Positions 9,408 to 19,484 of a stretch of 64,000 nucleotides of DNA are shown piece after piece (positions within the stretch are counted from its first letter, which is position 1; each line of letters opens with the position of its first letter). The notes under the pieces are model-generated. The model searched no databases and had not been told where the DNA came from. It saw only the letters and a program-made list of their open reading frames with translations. The translations under genes and the position numbers were made by a program. The DNA lies in the NCBI GenBank assembly GCA_942491465.1, contig CALOBA010000074.1, positions 1 to 64,000 of the forward strand, in the 5' to 3' direction. The stretch is from CALOBA01 sp942491465. Its GTDB lineage: Bacteria > Pseudomonadota > Gammaproteobacteria > Chromatiales > Chromatiaceae.

Positions 9408-9550
9408 GGTCATGTCCCGTTGTGGCCCAACGCCGCCACCGGCCCCACCGCCAATCCCCCATTGCGGCAACCCCACCGATACCGGATCATCCGCACACCG
9501 CCACTCACCGGCAACCCGGCGCCGTAAGCGACACAAGGAGACCCACCGCA

Positions 9551-12500
9551 ATGCTAGCCCTCGACCTGCGCTGCCCCCACTGCCAAAGCGACGACATCCT
9601 GTTCCACCAGCGCACGGCAACGCTGTGGTGCAACACCTGCGACTACGACGGGCCGTTGCCGGCGAAGCCGGCCCTGCCCCTAAAGCACAGCGCCCATGAG
9701 GACGCCCCGCTGCGCCGCCGGGCCGCCGAGCTGGCCGGGCGCTGGCACGCCGCCGCCCGCCTCGACGTGATCATTGCCCGCTGGCCGGCCCCCATCGCCC
9801 ACGAGCTGGCGGCCTTCCACGCCCTGCTCGCCGCCGGCAAGGTCCCGGACGCCTTCTATCAGCTGCGCGACCCGGTGGAGGTGCTCTACAAGCTCCCGGC
9901 CGTCATCCTCGCCCGCGACCTGATCGCGCACGCCCCCGACCTGCCCATCGGCCAGGCCGCCACCCCGGCGGCGGCGCGGGTGCGCAGCGCACTGCTCGAC
10001 GGCTCCCCGTCCCTCGGCCACTGGCAGGGCCTGGCCGAAGACCTGGCCCGCGCCCTCTGCCAAGCCCCGGCGAGCGCAGCCGCCGCGCTCACCGCCCCCG
10101 GCCTGGTCCGGCTCTACTTCGAGACCCCCAACGGCCAGGGCGCGGCGCAGCGAAAGCCCAAGCCCACCGCGCTGCTGAACGTCCTCAAGGCGCTCGTCAA
10201 CTGGCGCAACCAGGAGATCGGCCACGGCGGCTTCCGCCCCAACCCCGCCGAGCAGCTCGACTGCCTGGAGCGCATCCTCATGGGCCACGCAGCGGGCCAC
10301 CCGACCTGCCCGACCCCCACCGGCGGCCTCGCCCGCGCCCTGGCCGAGGCCATCGACGCCGACCCCTGGCAGGGCCTTGTGCTGCGCATCCAGCCCGCCG
10401 CCGGTCCGCCCCGGCCGCTGATCGGCGCCGACGCCATCCGCCCCGAGCACACCGGCCCGGACCACCAGGCGGTCGACGCCCCGCTGCTGCTCGCCGGCCC
10501 CGGCGGCACCCTCGACCTCGCCCCCTACGCCGCGGGCCGGCGCTGCGACCTCTGCGGCCATCAGGACGTCTTCTTCTACAACGGCCAGGCCGGCCAACGC
10601 GATCACCCGGCCAGCCACCGCTACCAGTTCCTCGACTACCGCGCCGCCCACCGCATCGAGCGGCGCTGGCACCAGGCCCGCGACCTCATCGCCGAGCGCG
10701 AGCGCCTGCGCCCGGAAGACCGCCCGCGCGCCGCCGAGCCCGCCGCCGAGCCGACCCCCGCCGCATCCGGCTTCGCCCATGCCGACGTCATCGCCCTGCT
10801 CGACGACATCTCCCTGGAGCGCCGCTTCCTGCCGCCGGACTACCTCAACGACGCCCTGCGCGCCTTCCTCAAGCAGCACCGCCGCGGCATCCTCTGGCTC
10901 ACCGCCCCGGCCCACGTCGGCAAGACCCTATTCGTCCGCGGCCTAAGCCCCGACCCCACCGGCGGCGAGCCCCCGCTGGCCCCCGCTGGCCCCCGCGCAG
11001 ACCGGCCTGGCCGGGCCCATCCCGGTCGCCGCCTTCCTGATCCGGCGCGAATACCGCTACGGCCCCGGCACCTTCGCCGATCGGATGAAAGACAGCCTGG
11101 CGCAGGTGCTCAAGCTCGGCCCCGAATCCGACCAGCAACAGGGCCGGCCCCAGCTCGATCTGAAGGCCGCCGACCGCCCCGGCGCCTTCTGCGACTGGAT
11201 CGGCGCCTTCCGCGCCCGCTCCCAGCTCAGCTTCGGCCCCGACCACCCGCTGCTCATCTGCCTCGACGGTCTCGACGAGCTGCCCGAGCCCGGCCCCGGC
11301 GAGTCCGGCATCCTCGACTACCTGCCCGCGCCCGAGCGCCTGCCGCCGGGCGTCTTTCTGCTGCTCACCTCCCGCCCGCCGGACGCCGGCGACTGCCCGC
11401 GCTGGATCGGCGACAGCGTCCAGCGCCGCCTCGGCCACCACCCGGACCAGGCGCGCCTGCCCATCGCCCTGGACCACCCCGGCTACCGCGCCCTGCTGCA
11501 CGCCTATCTGCGCCGCGGCCTCGCCGCCCCCATCGCCGCCGGCATCGGCCCCGCCATGCAGCGCTGGCTCGACGGCCAGACCCGCCCCGAGCGCCCCGAC
11601 GACGCCGCGCTCGCCCAGGCCCTAAGCGCCCTGCGCGACACCCGCGGCGAGCGCATCGGCCCGCGGCTCGAAGACGCCTGGCTCGCCGCGCAGCCTGCCG
11701 ACGGCGACCCGAGCCAGGTGCCGCGCAGGCCGCCGGCCCCGCTGCTCGCCGACCAGGCCCGCGCCCTCGACGCCCTGTTCGACGACCTCTACGCCAAGGC
11801 CGACCGCCGCTTCCTGTACCTGGCCATGCTCGTCGACCGCCTCGCCGAGCGCGACCTCAGCCTCGCCGACCTGCCCAAGCTCACCGGCGGCGAGGCCCTG
11901 CACCGGGACTATCTCAGCCACGGCCTCGCCGACCTCGGCCCCAAGCAGGCGGACCTCGCCCGCCGCGTCCTGCTGCTGCTCGCCGCCGCCGAGCAGGTCC
12001 ACGACGCCTATCACGAGCTCAACCCGCCCCCGGTGGACGAGACCTTCCACGGCCTGACGCTGGACCTACTCCTCGGCCTGCTCCAGGCCAACGAGCCCGG
12101 CGCCGGCCCCGACCTGCCGGCCCCGACCCTGGTCTACTGCCTCTATCGCCTCAAGCCCGTCCTCGGCAGCTGGCGCGGCGACAGCCACCGCCACAGCCAC
12201 TTCCGCATCGGCCTCAAAGCGCTCACCCAGGCCATCGCCGACCACCCGGACTGGCGCGACGCCCTCGCCGCCACCCACACCCAACTCGCCGAGGCCACCC
12301 TCGGCCTGCTCGACGCCGCCGCCGCGAGCACAGACCCCGACGCCTTCCGCCCCGGCCCCGACGACCGCTACCGGCTCCATGCCGCCTTCGGGCATGCCGA
12401 GCGGGCCGGCGCCGACCTGGCCGAGCGCCTCGGGCGCCATCCGCGGCTGCTGGCGCTGCTGCGTGCCCAAGCCCCGGCCGCTGCCGAAGAGACGCTGCCC

Positions 12501-14044
12501 GACGCCCACCGCGCCGGCATCCGCTGGCTGACGCTGGCGCTGGCCTGGCAGCGTCGGATCGATGATCCGGGCCAGGAGGCCCGGCTGGCGGAGGCGGGGG
12601 ACTGGCACAACCGCGGCTTGCACCGCTCCTACCTCGCCGACCCCATCCGCGCCATCGCCGACTACGACGCCGCGGTGGCCATCCGCGAGGGCATCCGCGA
12701 CGCCCTGCGCGCCGACGGCGAGGCGGCCTGGAGCCTAACCCTGCGCAACGACCTGGCCGCCGTGCTGCAAAACCGCGGCATCGCCCACGCAAACAACGGC
12801 GACCTCGCCGCCGCCATCGCCGACTACGACGCCGCGGTGGCCATCGGCGAGGGCATCCGCGACGCCCTGCGCGCCGACGGCGAGGCGGCCTGGAGCCAAC
12901 CCTGCGCAACGACCTGGCCGCCGTGCTGCAAAACCGCGGCAACGCCCACCAGAGCAACGGCGACCTCGCCGCCGCCATCGCCGACTACGACGCCGCGGTG
13001 GCCATCGGCGAGGGCATCCGCGACGCCCTGCGCGCCGACGGCGAGGCGGCCTGGAGCCTAACCCTGCGCAACGACCTGGCCGCCGTGCTGCAAAACCGCG
13101 GCAACGCCCACCAGAGCAACGGCGACCTCGCCGCCGCCATCGCCGACTACGACGCCGCGGTGGCCATCGGCGAGGGCATCCGCGACGCCCTGCGCGCCGA
13201 CGGCGAGGCGGCCTGGAGCCTACCCCTGCGCAACGACCTGGCCGCCGTGCTGCAAAACCGCGGCCTCGCCCACTGGAACAACGGCGACCTCGCCGCCGCC
13301 ATCGCCGACTACGACGCCGCGGTGGCCATCGGCGAGGGCATCCGCGACGCCCTGCGCGCCGACGGCGAGGCGGCCTGGAGCCTAACCCTGCGCAACGACC
13401 TGGCCGCCGTGCTGCAAAACCGCGGCAACGCCCACGCCGACAACGGCGACCTCGCCGCCGCCATCGCCGACTACGACGCCGCGGTGGCCATCGGCGAGGG
13501 CATCCGCGACGCCCTGCGCGCCGACGGCGAGGCGGCCTGGAGCCTGCCGCTGCGCAACGACCTGGCCCGCGTGCTGCAAAACCGCGGCCTCGCCCACTGG
13601 AACAACGGCGACCTCGCCGCCGCCATCGCCGACTACGACGCCGCGGTGGCCATCGGCGAGGGCATCCGCGACGCCCTGCGCGCCGACGGCGAGGCGGCCT
13701 GGAGCGCACCGCTGCGGGTCGACCTGGCGCGCATCCACGCGAACCGGGCAATGGCCCTCGGCCCGACCCGCGGCGCCGCTGACCTGGCCGCGATCCGCCA
13801 GATCGCCGCCGGGCTGCGGGCCTTGGGCAACGCCCGCCTCGCCGGCGAGGTCGACGGCTTCTCGCAAGGGGTCCAGCAGCACTGGCTCCAGTCCGGGGGC
13901 TTGGCCGAAATCCGTCGGCAGCACCCGGTGGGCTTCTGGATCGGCCTGGTGCTGACGCTCGTGCTGGCGCCGGTGCTGATCCCCGTCGGCGTCCTGCTGT
14001 GGCTGCTGCGCAAGGCCCGGCAAGGCCGGCGGGGTGGCGGCTGA
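9551..14044 (+). pseudogene. HEPN-like / zinc-ribbon / NACHT NTPase with TPR-like repeats and C-terminal TM (paralogue B), two frameshifts
   Basis: It starts at an ATG with AAGGAG 10 bases upstream. Domains in order: N-terminal zinc ribbon (CPHC...CNTC); a helical HEPN-like region ending NWRNQEIGHGG near residue 218 (R-x5-H); a second knuckle CDLCGHQDVFFYNG near 332; Walker A APAHVGKT with its lysine at residue 458; then, in a shifted frame, Walker B LLICLDGLDEL; seven 54-residue TPR-like units; and a C-terminal TM (WIGLVLTLVLAPVLIPVGVL). A 10-bp tandem duplication of CCCCGCTGGC at 10971-10990 breaks the frame just after Walker A, and a 1-bp deletion near 12896 (GAGCCAACC for GAGCCTAACC in other repeats) returns it to the first frame. 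Repaired, the product would be about 1494 residues. It is clearly paralogous to the gene at 3891-7127. Confidence 0.8.
12609..13741 (+). repeat. Seven tandem 162-bp units encoding TPR-like repeats
   Basis: Units begin at 12609, 12771, 12932, 13094, 13256, 13418 and 13580, each encoding 54 residues of the form NRG.AH..NGDLAAAIADYD onward. Spacing is 162 bp except 161 after the second unit, which pinpoints the 1-bp deletion. Units 2-7 are nearly identical at DNA level apart from a short variable patch (HANN, HQSN, HWNN, HADN), implying recent expansion or gene conversion. Confidence 0.95.
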
Positions 14045-14264
14045 GGCCGACGACTCAACCCAGGACTCGTGCCGAGACGGAGCCCCGGCACGCCGCGTGC
14101 TTGGCGCTGCCACGCGGCATCGGCATAGACGGCAGCGTCGTCAAGACCAGGTGCCGGGGCAGCGTCCCGGCAGCAGACGGCGGTTGGCATGCTCCGCCGG
14201 CTGGGCCTGGCCTGCGAACGGGCCGGCGCCGTCGCCGCGCTCGTCCACGGGGCGCTGGAGCGGC

Positions 14265-15137
14265 GAGACCTCAGCGGCGAGACGCCGCTGCTCCCAGCCG
14301 GAGCGGGGGCGTCCCGCCCCCGAGCAGCAGCGGCAAGCCGCGAAAGCTGCCCCTCAGCGGCGAGACCTCAGCGGCGAGACGCCGCTGCTCCCAGCCGGAG
14401 CGGGGGCGTCCCGCCCCCGAGCAGCAGCGGCAAGCCGCGAAAGCTGCCCCCCAGCGGCGAGACCTCAGCGGCGAGACGCCGCTGCTCCCAGCCGGAGCGG
14501 GGGCGTCCCGCCCCCGAGCAGCAGCGGCAAGCCGCGAAAGCTGCCCCCCAGCGGCGAGACCTCAGCGGCGAGACGCCGCTGCTCCCAGCCGGAGCGGGGG
14601 CGTCCCGCCCCCGAGCAGCAGCGGCAAGCCGCGAAAGCTGCCCCCCAGCGGCGAGACCTCAGCGGCGAGACGCCGCTGCTCCCAGCCGGAGCGGGGGCGT
14701 CCCGCCCCCGAGCAGCAGCGGTAAGCCGCGAAAGCTGCCCCCCAGCGGCGAGACCTCAGCGGCGAGACGCCGCTGCTCCCAGCCGGAGCGGGGGCGTCCC
14801 GCCCCCGAGCAGCAGCGGCAAGCCGCGAAAGCTGCCCCTTAGCGGCGAGACCTCAGCGGCGAGACGCCGCTGCTCCCAGCCGGAGCGGGGGCGTCCCGCC
14901 CCCGAGCAGCAGCGGCAAGCCGCGAAAGCTGCCCCCCAGCGGCGAGACCTCAGCGGCGAGACGCCGCTGCTCCCAGCCGGAGCGGGGGCGTCCCGCCCCC
15001 GAGCAGCAGCGGCAAGCCGCGAAAGCTGCCCCTCAGCGGCGAGACCTCAGCGGCGAGACGCCGCTGCTCCCAGCCGGAGCGGGGGCGTCCCGCCCCCGAG
15101 CAGCAGCGGTAAGCCGCGAAAGCTGCCCCTCAGCGGC
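14265..15137. repeat. Tandem array of nine 97-bp units
   Basis: GAGACCTCAG recurs at 14265, 14362 and 14459, and on a constant 97-base spacing up to 15041. Each unit holds two hairpins: GCGGCGAGACGCCGC and GGGGGCGTCCCGCCCCC. Units differ by single bases only. Because 97 is not a multiple of three, long open frames across the array are accidental and no protein is proposed. The array lies downstream of the NACHT paralogue B. Confidence 0.95.
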
Positions 15138-15375
15138 GCGGCAGTCGCGGCTGGAAGCCGCTCCCACAAAGCGCTCCCATCGCTCGCTAACTTAATGGCA
15201 TTGGCCCTGAACCTAGTCCGACCCGCCGCCCGCGCGGGCGCGGCTCATAGGCAGGCAGCGTCGCGGCAGTCGCGGCTGGAAGCCGCTCCCACAAAGCGCT
15301 CCCATCGCTCGCTAACTTAATGGCATTGGCCCTGAACCTAGTCCGAGCCGCCGCCCGCGCGGGCGCGGCTCATCT
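15138..15375. repeat. Direct repeat of about 112 bp, period 125 bp
   Basis: Two near-identical copies start at 15138 and 15263 with GCGGCAGTCGCGGCTGGAAG and end in GGGCGCGGCTCAT. They include the hairpin CGGCTGGAAGCCG followed by CTCCCACA, a repeat word also seen at 45489. Confidence 0.9.
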
Positions 15376-15571
15376 GCGCCTGCGCACGCTCTCCAGGGCC
15401 GAGCAGGGGATCCCAGTGGCCGCTGTGCCGGCGGTTCAGCCTGTGCAGCAGGCACAGCCGATGGAACAGATCGCGGGTATTCGCGCAGCCCGCGAGCTTG
15501 TGCTTGGCGCTGGCCCGCATGGCCAGGCCATCGTGGGTCGAGGGGTTGCGTGCGGAGGTGTTCGGGCGCAT
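15338..15571 (-). CDS. Small hypothetical protein
   Basis: A possible 77-residue basic, Cys/His-containing protein (MRPNTSARNPSTHDGLAMRA start, then LCLLHRLNRRH). No family is recognised and no clear ribosome-binding site is seen. The 3' end overlaps the direct repeat, so it may be a remnant or not a gene at all. It lies between the repeat and a hexamer array. Confidence 0.25.
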   Translation of the reverse strand: MRPNTSARNPSTHDGLAMRASAKHKLAGCANTRDLFHRLCLLHRLNRRHSGHWDPLLGPGERAQAQMSRARAGGGSD

Positions 15572-15752
15572 TGGGAGCGATCCTTAGAGTTGGCTCAGAG
15601 CATTCGTGACCGAGCGAGCCGGGACACCCAAGCGCGTGGTCGTGAAGACATGATAGTTTGCGCGGGAATTATCCAGGGCGCTGCGCGGCACGTCATTGAG
15701 CCCGAGCAATACCCCGTCGAAGCGGATGAGCTTGCGGTCAAGCATCCGACGA

Positions 15753-15780
15753 CGATTACGACAACGACAACGACAACGAG
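15753..15780. repeat. Short (GACAAC)n array with CGATTAC edge
   Basis: The sequence CGATTACGACAACGACAACG repeats the arm found at 9298-9317, including the non-array edge CGATTAC. It is probably the end of another copy of the element around the mini four-helix gene; the DNA to its left is not recognisable as a four-helix protein. Confidence 0.75.
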
Positions 15781-15908
15781 CTGACATGTTCACTATGTTT
15801 CTGAACCGATTCTAAGCGCAGCAATCCGGTATCGTTGTCGGCCTTGTTCCCCCATCCGGCTGCGGGTTCGGCAGACAGCTGTCCGCGGCCCCACCTGGCG
15901 AGACGCCC

Positions 15909-16401
15909 ATGCAGAGGTTCCCGTTTCAGCTTGCGTTCGAGGCCGGTCCGGCCGGCGGCGATCTCGAGGCGATGCGCGCCCGCCTGCTGGAGCAGGTCAT
16001 GTGGATCATGGGGCTCGGTCTGACGCTGGCCCTTGGCGGCGGCCTCCACAAGGCGCTCAGCCTCGGGCTGGACCCGGCCTGGCTGCCGCAGGCGGGCTGC
16101 ATGCTCGGGTTTCTGGGGGTGCTGGTGTGGGGCCGGGGCATGCCCCCGCGCCGTCGGGCCCTGATCCTGCTCGCGCTGCTGTGGTGCACGGTGGCCATCT
16201 CCGTGCTGCGCCTGGGGCCGGTGGCGGACTCCAGGGGCTATCTGCTGGTGCTGGTGTTCCTGGCCATGGTGTTTCTCGGCGAGCGGGCCGGCTGGGCGAG
16301 CCTGGGTCTGTTGGTGCTGCTGCTCGGCGGTATGGCCCTCGGCGTCGATTCCGGGCTGATCCGGTTCTCCATCGACCTCGAGCGCTACGCCCAGCTCCCG
16401 G
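15909..16401 (+). pseudogene. N-terminal part of a multi-TM protein, cut off by fusion to RTX sequence
   Basis: From MQRFPFQLAFEAGPAGG the frame encodes about 165 residues with five or six hydrophobic segments (for example MWIMGLGLTLALGGGL and LLVLVFLAMVFLGERAG). The layout is that of the membrane sensor portion of a histidine kinase or diguanylate cyclase. At about 16402 homology stops and RTX-like sequence begins in another frame, so the output domain is missing. The junction is abrupt, either a deletion joining two genes or an assembly chimera. Confidence 0.55.
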
Positions 16402-18455
16402 TCACTTGCTGGTGCTGCACACCGGCGGCGGCGACGACCGCGTCGACCTGCGCGGGAGCACCGGCGCGCTGACCCTGGACCTCGGCGACGGCGCCGACCG
16501 CCTGACCCTGGGCAGCCTGGCCCCCGCACTGGGCGGCAACCCGCGGGCCATCGCCGGCGCGCTGGACCTCAGCGGCGGCGCCGGAGCGGACGCGCTGACC
16601 CTCGACGCCAGCGCCGAGACCGCCGATCTGAGCGGTCGCATTGACGCCACCACCAGCAGCGGGCTCGGCCTCGGCGATACGCTGACCTATGCCGGCTTCG
16701 AGGGGCTGGAGGTCCTGCTCGGCAGCGGTGCCGATGAGCTGGAGATCGCCGACGTCGGCGCCGCCCTGACCAGCGTCGAGACCGGCGCCGGCGACGATCG
16801 GGTGACCATCACGGCCAGCGCCGCCGACGGTTGGCTGGCGGTCAACGCCGGCAGCGGCGACGACGAGATCGACGCCAGCGCCGCGCGCCTGGCGGTGATC
16901 CTGCTCGGCGGCGACGGCAACGATCGGCTCACGGGGGGGCAGGGCGCCGACATCCTGCTCGGCGACGCCGGGGCCCTGACCTGGCGCGATGCCGACGGAC
17001 GCTTGCTCGGGCGCGTCGGCATCGACGTCGACGAGCGCCGGCTGCTGCTGCCCGGCGACCGGGAAAACTCGCTGCGCGATGTCCCCGCGTCGCAGGATCT
17101 CAGCGGCTGGGTCGGCCTGGAGATCAGCACCCGCACCGGCGCCGACGGTGACGACCAGCTCATCGGCGCCGACGGCGACGCATCCTGTGGCCACGGCGGC
17201 AACGACTGGCTCGGAATGGGGCGCCACCGACCAGCCGTGCGCGCCGGCGCCGACGACATCCTGATCGGACGAGGGCCGCATCCGCCTCGTTCAGGTCGAC
17301 GGCAGCGTCTACCGCCACGGGGTCGAGACCCTTGCCCCGGCCATCGCCGGCGACGACCACCTCTACGGCGGCAGTGGCCACGACCTGCTCCTCGGCGATC
17401 ACGGCCTGATCACCTTCGACACCCAAGGCCAGGTCAGCGAGCTCAGCGCGCGCGCCGCCGCCGCCGGCGCCGCCGACGCGCTCGACGCCGGTACGGGCAG
17501 GGACGCGCTCATCGGCGGCGAAGGCAGTGACAGCCTGGCGTACGACGGCAGCGACGACGCCGTCATGGCCGACCACGGCCGCGTCGGCATCGGCGTCGAC
17601 GACGCCCCCGCGGCCCTGACCGAGCAGGCCACGCTGAGCCTGAACTTCAACGCCGCGCGCACCGGCACCGTCGTCGACGGCGTCGCCGGTGCCGACGGCG
17701 TCGCCGCCGGCGGCTGGAACAACCTCGCCGGCGGCAACGGCAGCATGGCCGGCGCGGACCTCGGTCTCGACAGCGGCGAGGACGCCGCCGGGCTCAGCCT
17801 GGACTGGGGCGCCAACCTCGACGGCGACGCCGGCACCCTGCGCGCCGACACCCACAGCCAGATCCGTCCCGACGGGGATCAGGATCTCAGCCTCTACGAG
17901 GGCTACCTCTACGCCGAACACGGCGACACCCTCGGCATCGATCTCGCAGGCCTGGGAGACCTGTTCGAGCGCTACGAGGTGCACATCTACCTCGACGCCG
18001 ACGACCGCAACAGCGCCCGCGGCGAGAATCTCATCGCAGTCAACGCCAACGACCAGACCCGCTACGTCGACGACTCCAGCGGCAACAGCTTCCAGGGCCA
18101 ATACCGGGAGGCCACCGCCGGCGCCACTGCGGGCAACTATGTCTGCATCACCAACCTCAGCGGCGATCTGAATCTTCGCCTCTCGGCGCTCTCCACCTCG
18201 CGGGCGAGCAAGGCCATGATCAGCGCCATCCAGATCGTCGGCAGCCGCAGGGCCACCGGCACCGGCGCATCGGCCACCGCTGCGGCCCTGCTCGACGCCG
18301 CCGACGCCACCGCCGGGGTCATTGCACTGACCGAGCCCACCATCACCGATGCGCTGTTCGACCCGTTCACCGGCACCTTCGACGATGGTGCCATGCCGGC
18401 GCAGTGGCAGGCCGACGATGGCCAAACCGCAGCGACGGGGATGATCGACTGGTGA
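16402..18455 (+). pseudogene. C-terminal remnant of a large RTX-type (calcium-binding repeat) protein
   Basis: The first frame reads Gly/Asp-rich nonapeptide-like repeats (TGGGDDRVDL, GAGADALTLD, LGGDGNDRLTGGQGADILLG) up to about 17260. There ATCGGACGAGGG seems to have lost two bases from ATCGGCGACGAGGG. In the next frame the protein continues (GDDHLYGGSGHDLLLGDHG) to the stop at 18455. Large RTX proteins are secreted by type I systems and act as adhesins or S-layer-like proteins. The 5' part is missing. A SapC gene follows, and HlyD-like and SecA-like genes lie downstream, consistent with an export module that has lost its substrate gene. Confidence 0.7.
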
Positions 18456-18568
18456 GGGGGCATTGCTGCGAGCAGGACCGCGAAAGGTGTATTCTGGCCC
18501 CGCTGATCTCCCGCGGCCGCAACAGCCAATCTCACAACCCTAAATCGGCAACCTTCAAGGAGCCAACC

Positions 18569-19366
18569 ATGTCCACTCAGCTTCTCTTCTACCGCAACGC
18601 CGTCCCCGTCAACAGCAAGCAGCATACCGAGCTTTCGGTCAAGGCCGGCGGTGACTTCGGCTTCGCGCGCCAGGTCAACTCGGTGCCGCTGACAGCGGTG
18701 GAATTCCGCCCGGCGGCGCGCGACTACGTGCTCGTGTTCGCCGGCGAGGGCGAGGGGATCATGCCCGTCGCCATCCTCGGCACCGGCGCCGAGCAGAACG
18801 CCTTTGTCAACGACGACGGCAGCTGGGGCGCGGACTACGTCCCGGCCTTCGTGCGCCGCTACCCCTTCGTCTTCGCCAGCGGCGACGACGGCAAGACCTT
18901 CACCCTGTGCATCGACGACGGCTTCCCCGGCTGCAATACCGAGGGCCGCGGCGAGCGCCTGTTCGACAGCGACGGGAACCGCACCCAGTACCTGAACAAC
19001 GTGCTCAACTTCGTGCAGGAGTACCAGGCCCAGTTCCAGCGCACCCGCGCCTTGTGCGCGGAGCTCGACAAGCTCGGCCTGCTCGAGCCCATGCAGGCGA
19101 CCTTCACCCAGCCCGACGGCACCAAGCGCAACCTCACCGGCTTCAAGGCCGTCAACCGCGCCAAGCTCAAGGCGCTGGACGACGACAAGCTGCTGGCGAT
19201 GGCCAAGTCCGACGCCCTGGAGCTGATCTATCTGCACCTGCAATCCATGGGCAACTTCGGTCCGCTGCTCAAGCGCATCGGCGCCACGCCGATGGCCCCT
19301 CCCAAGGCCGAGGGCGACGACGACACCCCCGAGCCGGACGCCGAGGCCGGCCCGTCTATTCACTAA
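18569..19366 (+). CDS. SapC family protein
   Basis: A 265-residue protein with an AAGGAG-like site just before the ATG. The sequence (FYRNAVPVNSKQH near the start, then NSVPLTAVEFRPAARDYVLVF and PAFVRRYPFVF) matches the SapC family, named from the Campylobacter S-layer operon, whose biochemical role is not settled. It has no signal peptide or TM. SapC genes often accompany RTX or S-layer proteins; here it lies 113 bases after the RTX remnant. A tandem-charged tail (EGDDDTPEPDAEA) ends the protein. It looks intact, unlike its neighbours. Confidence 0.85.
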   Translation: MSTQLLFYRNAVPVNSKQHTELSVKAGGDFGFARQVNSVPLTAVEFRPAARDYVLVFAGEGEGIMPVAILGTGAEQNAFVNDDGSWGADYVPAFVRRYPFVFASGDDGKTFTLCIDDGFPGCNTEGRGERLFDSDGNRTQYLNNVLNFVQEYQAQFQRTRALCAELDKLGLLEPMQATFTQPDGTKRNLTGFKAVNRAKLKALDDDKLLAMAKSDALELIYLHLQSMGNFGPLLKRIGATPMAPPKAEGDDDTPEPDAEAGPSIH

Positions 19367-19369
19367 GTC

Positions 19370-19468
19370 AAGGTTCAGAAACAAGTGGTGCAGACGCAAC
19401 CATGAAACGGGCAATCCAAAGGCACCACGAGCGGGCGTATGAACCACTTGTTTTTGAACCGATCCTAA
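19370..19468. repeat. MITE-like element, about 97 bp (copy 1)
   Basis: It begins AAGGTTCAGAAACAAGTGG and ends CCACTTGTTTTTGAACCGAT, giving imperfect terminal inverted repeats. A second copy in opposite orientation lies at 58576-58671, and a lone terminus (GTTTCTGAACCGATTCTAAG) is present near 15797. It has no coding capacity. It directly follows the sapC stop codon. Confidence 0.85.
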
Positions 19469-19484
19469 GTCGCGCCGAGCCCCG

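Noticed and set aside
14265..15137. The 97-bp array as a CRISPR array
   Set aside because: Units are tandem with no unique spacers and no cas genes are present.
14034..15320. A 428-residue protein across the 97-bp repeats
   Set aside because: The unit is not a multiple of three and all frames are open; repeats in protein would be in rotating frames, so the frame is accidental.
15584..15793. Four-helix-bundle remnant left of the array at 15753
   Set aside because: The array edge matches the element at 9298, but the adjacent translated sequence has no four-helix motif on either strand.
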